Assembly: GCA_937875245.1 (NCBI GenBank)
Contig: CALNCH010000062.1
Coordinates: 1-9,455, forward strand
Source: an uncultured Spirochaetaceae bacterium
GTDB taxonomy: Bacteria > Spirochaetota > Spirochaetia > Treponematales > Treponemataceae
Length of the DNA: 9,455 nucleotides
Direction of reading: 5' to 3'
This document shows, piece after piece, positions 1-5,386 of this stretch (position 1 is its first letter; every line of letters begins with the position of its first letter). The position numbers and the translations under genes were made by a program. Below the pieces are notes generated by a model. It had not been told where the DNA came from, did no database searches, and worked only from the letters and a program-made list of their open reading frames with translations.

Positions 1-450
1 TTGGAATTCGGCTTTTCCTTCAATGATAAAACCTAATTCTCTTCCTAAGTGTCCGTAAGAACCTCGGTGGGTATTGGCATTTATTGGAATTTCAACAATG
101 TAGGATTCTAAAGAATGTTCGCCATCATTTTCATTTGGTTTTGCTAATTCTTCGTATACCACATCATCTTCTTCCATCCGTCGTCTTTCATCAGCTCTAA
201 TAATTTTTACAGGTCTATCTCGACGATATTCTTCAAATAAAAACTCAAGATTAATGTCTAAAACGTCTGCCAATGTAAGTAATGTATCGATGGCAGGAGA
301 AACTCTATTTCGTTCAATTTGTGAAACAAGGCTTTCGCTTACCCCTGCTCTTTGGGCTACCACTTTAAGCGTATATCCCTTTCGTTCTCGTACCATTCGG
401 AGTTTTTCACCAAAGCGATAGGGTACCCGCTTGTTTTGGTTAGATGTCAT
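1..450 (-). CDS. XRE-family HTH transcriptional regulator with cupin domain (partial, runs off left edge)
   Basis: I read this frame directly on the minus strand: 150 codons from an ATG at 450 to base 1 with no stop, so the C-terminus lies outside the window. Residues about 13-70 form a classic XRE/Cro-type helix-turn-helix: FGEKLRMVRERKGYTLKVVA, then AGVSESLVSQIERNRVSPAI, then TLLTLADVLDINLEFLF. After a charged linker (about 75-110), residues about 112-150 begin a cupin_2 fold, with HRGSYGHLGRELGFIIEGKA matching the usual H-x-G-x-E...EG pattern. Regulators of this HTH-plus-cupin layout (PuuR/SutR-like) bind a small ligand in the cupin and repress or activate nearby genes; the ligand here is unknown. 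The start has a good ribosome site, AGAGAGG at 458-464, seven bases upstream. It overlaps the end of the preceding gene by 11 bases, so the two are probably co-transcribed and translationally coupled. Confidence 0.9.
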   Translation of the reverse strand, partial: MTSNQNKRVPYRFGEKLRMVRERKGYTLKVVAQRAGVSESLVSQIERNRVSPAIDTLLTLADVLDINLEFLFEEYRRDRPVKIIRADERRRMEEDDVVYEELAKPNENDGEHSLESYIVEIPINANTHRGSYGHLGRELGFIIEGKAEFQ

Positions 451-1543
451 TAAAATGCCTCTCTTTCTGTTTTTCCAGTATAAATCTCATGTAGTGATCT
501 TCTAAAGTATAATGAGGTCCTGGTAATCGTAATCGTTGTCTTGATCGTGCGTTATCACGCCTTATAGAATATAGTTGGTAAAATCCTTTTGGGTCAAATT
601 CGTCTTTTGCGAGAGGTGTAAATGATTCTGATTTTTTACCTAATAATCCTGCAACTTCGTCTCTGCTAACAGCATGAAGTCCTTTTTCTCGTAATTGCTG
701 CTTAACCTGCTGAATCTCTTCATAGGAAATACCAAAAAGAAATTCTTCCATAGCCATACTTACGTTAGAGTCTCCTAATTTGGTGGAAATAAAATTACAC
801 CATTCATCATCCATTTCGATTGAAAGAAGAAGTAATTCACTGGTACCCACCATAGTGCCAAAAGCAGGTGCTAATTTTCGCCTTGCATTCCAAACGGCTT
901 CTAAAACAGGAGCCATGTCTGCTACGTTTTTATCTGCTCGGTGTTCCCAAAGAATAAGCAATTCTGAAGCTACTTTTTGTCGTATGTCAATAGATATACT
1001 AATATGATCAATCAAACTTAAATACACATCTTCTGCCATAATGGTGAACATAATTGCTAAGCTACTAGAACGAATTCGGGTAACTAAATTTTCTTCAAAA
1101 TGAGAATCAGATGCAAGTTTTGCCATAGAACAAAATACATGAAATTTAGCAACTAAGAACCCTTTACCGAGGATAGCTTTTGAAGGAAGATGAAGTATTT
1201 TATCACCCTCGCGTTCGGTTAGTAAGGATTCTATTAAGGTGTGAGGAGTTCGCAATTCCGTATCAAGAAACTGTTGTTGCAGTAAAGAAGGAAAATGATC
1301 AATATTTGCAGTTAAACGCTCTAAGTCTGCAATCCGATCTGCAAGTACAACAAGAGTTTCTGGTGAGATAGTTTTAAGTCTGTCATAGATTTCGTTTACT
1401 AATTCTCGTTCAGTATCTGTAAGAACAATAAGATCAGTAGAAAAGCCATCTGTTTGTTGGGCAAGTTCATCCCGATCATAAAATTCTTCCAAGTCAACTT
1501 CTGTAAACTCAACCTCTTCCTTTTTTGGCTTTACTTTAGTCAC
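440..1543 (-). CDS. Conserved-looking hypothetical protein, 367 aa, upstream of the XRE regulator
   Basis: I do not recognise this protein. It is a soluble, mostly helical 367-residue product with no signal peptide or membrane segment. The N-terminus is acidic (KKEEVEFTEVDLEEFYDRDE) and is followed by heptad-like helices (residues about 43-95, with ERELVNEIYDRLKTI and VVLADRIADLERL). The centre holds hydrophobic helices, and the tail is basic (RRDNARSRQRLRLPGPHYTL). The start is a GTG at 1543. An in-frame TGA lies shortly upstream (around 1560) and no good Shine-Dalgarno sequence precedes it, so the exact start is uncertain; no nearby in-frame ATG offers an alternative. The gene overlaps the regulator gene by 11 bases, which suggests a shared function, perhaps as partner or target of the regulator, but nothing in the sequence shows this. 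Base composition matches the neighbours. Confidence 0.8.
   Translation of the reverse strand: MTKVKPKKEEVEFTEVDLEEFYDRDELAQQTDGFSTDLIVLTDTERELVNEIYDRLKTISPETLVVLADRIADLERLTANIDHFPSLLQQQFLDTELRTPHTLIESLLTEREGDKILHLPSKAILGKGFLVAKFHVFCSMAKLASDSHFEENLVTRIRSSSLAIMFTIMAEDVYLSLIDHISISIDIRQKVASELLILWEHRADKNVADMAPVLEAVWNARRKLAPAFGTMVGTSELLLLSIEMDDEWCNFISTKLGDSNVSMAMEEFLFGISYEEIQQVKQQLREKGLHAVSRDEVAGLLGKKSESFTPLAKDEFDPKGFYQLYSIRRDNARSRQRLRLPGPHYTLEDHYMRFILEKQKERHFNDI
458..464 (-). promoter_or_regulatory. Ribosome binding site of the XRE/cupin regulator
   Basis: AGAGAGG on the minus strand lies seven bases before the ATG at 450. It supports that start even though the start lies inside the last codons of the upstream gene. 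Confidence 0.65.
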
Positions 1544-1601
1544 AGTGATGTCATTGTATCATAAAATTAAGAAAAATCCCAGACAGTGCCGATAAAAGAA
1601 T
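1544..1601. promoter_or_regulatory. Divergent intergenic region, candidate back-to-back promoters
   Basis: These 58 AT-rich bases separate the minus-strand operon from the plus-strand vWA gene and must hold at least part of both promoters. On the minus strand, TATGAT (around 1558-1563) is a good -10 candidate. The matching -35 at 17 bases (CTGTCT) is poor, and the -10 lies only about 14 bases from the GTG start. On the plus strand only weak matches are seen (TATCAT/CATAAA near 1557-1565). The calls rest on consensus reading alone. Confidence 0.35.
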
Positions 1602-2804
1602 ATGAAAAAGTCAAAAAGCGTGGTTATGTGGATTTTCTATGTAGGATTTTGTATCTTTTTTTGTACTAATTTATTTGGTGCTGATTTGTTTGTAAGCCCA
1701 TCTGACATAGTGCTTGAAATGGATGGTGATACAGGATACCACTTATTTATTCGACAAAAAGAAGGGGTACATTCTGTCCTTTTGACGGAGACTACCAGAG
1801 ATGCAGATGGGAAGGCTACAAACTACGCTTACAGAGCAATGGAATGGAATTCCATTAATGGTGATGAAAAACGTCTTCTCAATGGGGCTTTTTTAGAATC
1901 AGAATATGCTAAATACAGTTTAATAGATTCTACTCCAGAACTCCATCCTATTTTAGGCTCTGCTTTTCATATATATATTCCTAATCAAATTCAATATGGG
2001 TATCCCTGGGCTAGGTCTGCAATCATTACTATATCAACAGGTACTTTTATAAATATTCGTACTTTCGAAAAAACCTATGCAGATTATCAAGGTTCTTTTT
2101 CTGATAATCCGTTTATGTTTGATTTTAATCCTCCACCTGCTCCTGAACCAGAGGAAAAACCTATACTAACAGATAATTATAACCCTGATGCAGCACTGGC
2201 TTTTAATGATATTGCTAGTGGAATGATGATTTATTCGCAAGGGCCAGATACCCTTGTAGATGATGTAATGAAAGTGGTACGAAATATGGAATATAGTGAA
2301 AAAATTGATCTAGTGTTTGCCATAGATGCCACAGGCAGTATGTGGGATGACATTGAAATTCTAAAACGAGATTTAGTTCCTCAAATAATTGAAGAAATAG
2401 AAAAAAGAGGCAATGTTCGCTTAGGGCTACTATTTTATCGAGATTATGGGTACACCGCGGAAGGTTTTAATTATGGCAAATTACCGGTTCAATATCATCC
2501 TTTTACTACTAATAATGATGATTTTTTTGCTGGTTTAAATAAAATGAAGATTAAACAAGGTTCTATAATTGGAGGAGATATTCCAGAAGCTGTTTACGAA
2601 GCATTGTATGCCTCAATCGCTTTTTATGAATGGGATCCAAGTGCTATCAAAAAAATTATACTGATTGGGGATGCAGAACCCCATCCAAGTCCTCGGGGTG
2701 TTCTTAAATGTGACAAAACCATGATTGAAGAAATGTCACGAGACAAAAATATTACTATAGATTGTATTATTACCCCTGATGATAAAGGCACCAGAGGTCG
2801 ATAA
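1602..2804 (+). CDS. Exported von Willebrand factor type A domain protein, C-terminally short
   Basis: The 400-residue product starts with a signal peptide: basic MKKSK, a hydrophobic core (about 7-24), and a likely cleavage near LFGA-D at residues 25-28. It should therefore be periplasmic or surface-exposed. Residues about 28-175 form an unrecognised beta-rich domain, followed by a proline/glutamate linker (PPPAPEPEEKP, about 177-187). A vWA domain begins near 234: KIDLVFAIDATGSMWDDIE carries the MIDAS-type D-x-T-x-S (D242, T244, S246). RLGLLFYRDYGY, GGDIPEA (D326) and KIILIGDAEPHPSP follow in the usual order. vWA domains bind metal and mediate protein-protein contacts; the partner here is unknown. 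The product ends just after IDCIITPDD, before the last helix that normally carries an F-x-x-I/L-A...TGG-like segment, so the domain looks clipped. The ribosome site before the ATG is weak. The gene converges on the lipoprotein gene with 5 bases between stops. Confidence 0.85.
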   Translation: MKKSKSVVMWIFYVGFCIFFCTNLFGADLFVSPSDIVLEMDGDTGYHLFIRQKEGVHSVLLTETTRDADGKATNYAYRAMEWNSINGDEKRLLNGAFLESEYAKYSLIDSTPELHPILGSAFHIYIPNQIQYGYPWARSAIITISTGTFINIRTFEKTYADYQGSFSDNPFMFDFNPPPAPEPEEKPILTDNYNPDAALAFNDIASGMMIYSQGPDTLVDDVMKVVRNMEYSEKIDLVFAIDATGSMWDDIEILKRDLVPQIIEEIEKRGNVRLGLLFYRDYGYTAEGFNYGKLPVQYHPFTTNNDDFFAGLNKMKIKQGSIIGGDIPEAVYEALYASIAFYEWDPSAIKKIILIGDAEPHPSPRGVLKCDKTMIEEMSRDKNITIDCIITPDDKGTRGR

Positions 2805-2825
2805 CCCTTTTATTCTGGGATTTTT
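2791..2825 (+). terminator. Weak candidate terminator at the convergent gene ends
   Basis: CCAGAG (2791-2796) can pair with TTCTGG (2813-2818, one G-U pair). GA and a five-T run follow at 2821-2825. The stem is short and the loop is 16 bases. The element overlaps the last codons of both converging genes. Treat it as tentative. Confidence 0.25.
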
Positions 2826-3205
2826 GCTAAATCAATTTCTGCTAACTTTTTGTATTCTGCTGGAAGTTGAGATCCTAATTCAGAATCTTCATAGGAAGAC
2901 ACAATGTTTTCCAATAATGGTTTAGCTAGTTCCCACTTTTCCTGTTTAATATACATATGGGCAATTTCAAATTGTGAAATAATTCTAGAAGAAGGATTAT
3001 CCCCGAAAATATCAATTGCTGCTTGATAATACTGTTTGGCGGCCTCGTAATTGCTTTTGTCTAAACTGTCTTGTCCTAGTTGTAATAATTCTGCTTCTGT
3101 TATGCCTTCGGCAATTACCACATTAGAAGACTTACATCCTGATATGAATACGGTGCTTAATACTGCTACTAAAATATAAATTATACCTACTGTTTTTTTT
3201 GTCAT
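2810..3205 (-). CDS. Small TPR-containing lipoprotein
   Basis: This 131-residue product has a lipoprotein signal peptide: MTKKT, a hydrophobic stretch to residue 19, and the lipobox ISGC with the acylated cysteine at residue 24. It is therefore expected to be anchored in a membrane facing the periplasm. The mature part contains helical pairs typical of tetratricopeptide repeats: LLQLGQDSLDKSNYEAAKQY then YQAAIDIFGDNP, and FEIAHMYIKQEKWELAKPLL then ENIVSSYEDS. The pattern resembles outer-membrane TPR proteins of the BamD/CpoB type, but the protein is too short to assign to either. I chose the ATG at 3205 because AGAAGAGG lies five bases upstream and the signal peptide then has a normal length. 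An in-frame ATG at 3232 would add nine residues (MIDCKEEVY) that spoil the signal peptide. It is transcribed away from asnA. Confidence 0.85.
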   Translation of the reverse strand: MTKKTVGIIYILVAVLSTVFISGCKSSNVVIAEGITEAELLQLGQDSLDKSNYEAAKQYYQAAIDIFGDNPSSRIISQFEIAHMYIKQEKWELAKPLLENIVSSYEDSELGSQLPAEYKKLAEIDLAKIPE

Positions 3206-3210
3206 ATATA

Positions 3211-3218
3211 CCTCTTCT
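3211..3218 (-). promoter_or_regulatory. Ribosome binding site setting the lipoprotein start
   Basis: AGAAGAGG on the minus strand lies five bases before the ATG at 3205. It favours this start over the ATG at 3232, which has no comparable site. Confidence 0.65.
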
Positions 3219-3235
3219 TTACAATCTATCATTTA

Positions 3236-3249
3236 CAACAAACTTGTTG
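3236..3249. repeat. Short perfect palindrome overlapping the asnA promoter -35
   Basis: CAACAA (3236-3241) and TTGTTG (3244-3249) form a perfect 6-base inverted repeat around AC. The right half is the proposed -35 of the asnA promoter, so a bound protein would block RNA polymerase. This may be an operator. A 6-base palindrome can also occur by chance in AT-rich DNA. Confidence 0.3.
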
Positions 3250-3272
3250 CAAGCCAGTTACAGTGCTATACA
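3244..3272 (+). promoter_or_regulatory. Candidate sigma-70 promoter of the asnA operon, extended -10
   Basis: TTGTTG (3244-3249) and TATACA (3267-3272) are separated by exactly 17 bases, and the -10 carries the extended TGC motif (TGCTATACA). Transcription would start near 3279, leaving an untranslated leader of about 74 bases before the asnA ATG. This is a consensus match, not measured. Confidence 0.55.
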
Positions 3273-3340
3273 AGGATTAACAGTCTTCTTCCCATTGTCA
3301 TTGATTTTTAAAAGTGATAAACTGGCTGATATTCTACTTT

Positions 3341-3345
3341 AGGGG
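3341..3345 (+). promoter_or_regulatory. Ribosome binding site setting the asnA start
   Basis: AGGGG lies seven bases before the ATG at 3353. It supports that start against an in-frame GTG at 3314, which would add 13 residues (MINWLIFYFRGFS) unlike AsnA and would need to read through this site. Confidence 0.65.
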
Positions 3346-3352
3346 TTTTTCT

Positions 3353-4390
3353 ATGGCAAATCTTGCCCTTCCTGCAAATTATAAATCACTCTTATCTGTA
3401 AAAGAAACAGAACACGCAATTGTGATGATAAAGGATTTTTTTCAATTAGCATTATCTACTGAATTAAATCTTACTCGAGTAACTGCACCTCTTTTTGTTC
3501 AACAAGGAACTGGATTAAACGATGATTTAAACGGTGTAGAGCGTGCTGTATGTTTTCCAGTAAAAGATATGGACGATATAAAAATGGAAATTGTTCATTC
3601 TTTGGCAAAATGGAAGCGGGTAAAAGTAACAGATTTAGGTTTGAAGCCAGGTTTTGGTATTTATACTGATATGAATGCTATTAGAGCCGACGAAGAACTT
3701 GACAATATTCATTCATTGTACGTTGACCAGTGGGACTGGGAAATGGCTTTAGACGAAAAAGAACGTACTGTTTTTTATTTAAGGGATATCGTGAAAAAGA
3801 TTTTCCGCTGTCTTAAGAGAACAGAGTTTTATATCTATGACAGATATCCAATAATTGTGCCCTCTTTGCCAGATGAAGTTACCTTTGTGTATGCTGATGA
3901 TTTACAAAAGCAATATCCAGGTTTGACTCCAAAGGAAAGAGAAAACACGATTGCTGAAAAATATGGGGCTGTGTTTATTATTGGTATAGGTGCAAAATTG
4001 GCTGATGGACAATCTCATGATGGACGTGCACCTGACTATGATGACTGGATTACTGAGACTGGAGATGGACACCGGGGCTTAAATGGTGATTTACTAGTTT
4101 GGAATCCAGTACTGAAAAGTTCTTTGGAACTTTCATCTATGGGTATTCGTGTTTCACCTGAATCATTGAAAAATCAATTAATTGAAAGAAACTGCACAGA
4201 TAGAGATACCTTGTATTTTCATAGCCGCCTTTTGAAAGGTGAATTAACACCTACTATTGGCGGTGGTATTGGGCAATCTCGTTTGTGTATGTATTTTTTA
4301 AGAAAAGCACATATTGGTGAAACACAAGTTAGTGCTTGGCCAAAAAGTATGATTGAACAGTGCAAAAAAAATGGGATTAACATATTATAA
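3353..4390 (+). CDS. asnA: Aspartate-ammonia ligase (asparagine synthetase A)
   Basis: AsnA makes asparagine from aspartate, ammonia and ATP via an aspartyl-adenylate, releasing AMP and pyrophosphate. It is cytoplasmic, normally a dimer, and shares the fold of class II aminoacyl-tRNA synthetases. The 345-residue product is close to the E. coli enzyme (330) and is co-linear with it throughout. The family blocks are intact: VHSLAKWKR (81-89), SLYVDQWDWE (121-130), GAVFIIGIGAKLADG (205-219), HDGRAPDYDDW (222-232), LNGDLLVWNPVL (243-254), LSSMGIRV (260-267) and IGGGIGQSRL (302-311). All catalytic regions appear present, so the enzyme should be active. It is the first gene of a three-gene operon and the next ATG follows its stop by three bases. 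Ammonia dependence is a property of this family; glutamine-using AsnB is unrelated. Confidence 0.97.
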   Translation: MANLALPANYKSLLSVKETEHAIVMIKDFFQLALSTELNLTRVTAPLFVQQGTGLNDDLNGVERAVCFPVKDMDDIKMEIVHSLAKWKRVKVTDLGLKPGFGIYTDMNAIRADEELDNIHSLYVDQWDWEMALDEKERTVFYLRDIVKKIFRCLKRTEFYIYDRYPIIVPSLPDEVTFVYADDLQKQYPGLTPKERENTIAEKYGAVFIIGIGAKLADGQSHDGRAPDYDDWITETGDGHRGLNGDLLVWNPVLKSSLELSSMGIRVSPESLKNQLIERNCTDRDTLYFHSRLLKGELTPTIGGGIGQSRLCMYFLRKAHIGETQVSAWPKSMIEQCKKNGINIL

Positions 4391-4393
4391 TTA

Positions 4394-5386
4394 ATGAAAA
4401 CAAAAGAATATCACTTTAAATCAGGGGATCTATTACAACAGGTAGATTCATTTGCTGAAAAAGGTGTTTTGCAAGTAATTGTAGATGACCCCTTGCTCAC
4501 CTCAAACAAGGAAAAATTCCTCCAGCTGTTGGTGGCTATTCCTGAAAAAGCACCTTCAGTGTTTTTCCAATTTTATATTGACCCCTCAATTTTAGATAAA
4601 GAGATTATCTGTGCATTTGCAGATATTTTCTGTTCTCTGCACCTTTATGTATATGGGCAAGACAGAAAAAATTTATCTCGAAAAGCTGCCCTCTTAAATG
4701 ATATTGGTCTTGTTTTTGGTTTTGAAGTACAGCAAAAAGGAGGGGATAATCCTTTTGCAAGTGTAAGGGAATTTCGGGATCTCTTAGATTTTCTTATTAC
4801 TTTATATCCAAATCACTTGTATTTTAATACAGAAACTATGGAACCAACTGCAAAGCTTTCTACTCAAGATATAAAAAATCTTGAACGAATGATTTTTGCA
4901 GTTGTGACTTTTTATTCATATGGACGTGCTGTTCCTTGGTTTAATGCAGCCCTAGCTCCTTTGAAAATTCGACCTTCTCAGTTTTTTACCGATTTTGCGG
5001 AATGGCAATTGTGTAATCATTGTAGTTTAACTGATTCTCAAAATGGTATTTTTGATGTAAACAAAACCAGTCATTCAGAAATTGAGAAAATGCAGCTACA
5101 TTTCTTAAGATTAAAATATGAAGAAAAGCAACTTTCTCATTTGTATACAGCTTTATTTGATATGATACGACTACAAGGTGCTTTTTCTCGAGTTGCTGCA
5201 GGAGAAGGGAACAACAAAGAAATTTCTTTAGGATATGAGTGTTTGTTAGAGCTTTCATATCATCCAGATGATTTGTTATCACCTTTTGCAATGGATATTC
5301 CTTTATTTGTAGAAGAAGTATGTATGGAAACTTGTAAGATAAGAGTTTTTGCGGGGCAATCAGGACCAGAGATTGATATTTTATGA
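4394..5386 (+). CDS. Hypothetical protein resembling a radical SAM barrel without the iron-sulfur cysteines
   Basis: This 330-residue soluble protein is not one I can name. Its first half reads like the barrel of B12-binding radical SAM proteins from just after the cluster loop. DLLQQVDSFAEKGVLQVIVD (12-31) and PLLTSNKEKFLQLL (33-46) match the usual 'gv-x-x-I-x-F-x-D-x-x-F-x-x-N-K-x-R' strand and helix. FFQFYIDPSILDKEII (57-72) matches the 'F-x-x-E-I-x-P-x-L-L-D-x-E' step, and LLNDIGLVFGFEVQ with DNPFASVREFRDLLDFL (100-134) matches later barrel elements. No CxxxCxxC is present. The cysteines are scattered (73, 80, 207, 210, 283, 310, 314), with one CxxC (LCNHC) and one CxxxC. If the resemblance is real, it would be a non-catalytic relative. 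It has no obvious Shine-Dalgarno sequence and starts three bases after asnA, so coupling is likely. Its own stop overlaps the transporter start by ATGA. The domain reading is inference; the open frame is firm. Confidence 0.8.
   Translation: MKTKEYHFKSGDLLQQVDSFAEKGVLQVIVDDPLLTSNKEKFLQLLVAIPEKAPSVFFQFYIDPSILDKEIICAFADIFCSLHLYVYGQDRKNLSRKAALLNDIGLVFGFEVQQKGGDNPFASVREFRDLLDFLITLYPNHLYFNTETMEPTAKLSTQDIKNLERMIFAVVTFYSYGRAVPWFNAALAPLKIRPSQFFTDFAEWQLCNHCSLTDSQNGIFDVNKTSHSEIEKMQLHFLRLKYEEKQLSHLYTALFDMIRLQGAFSRVAAGEGNNKEISLGYECLLELSYHPDDLLSPFAMDIPLFVEEVCMETCKIRVFAGQSGPEIDIL

Noticed and set aside
780..1371. Two plus-strand open frames (780-1007, 1180-1371) opposite the 367-residue protein gene
   Set aside because: They lie antisense to a long gene with a better coding pattern, lack ribosome sites and give low-complexity, unfamiliar peptides.
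4986..5291. Minus-strand open frame of 101 codons inside the radical-SAM-like gene
   Set aside because: It is antisense to a firmly supported gene that is coupled on both sides, and the peptide has no recognisable features.
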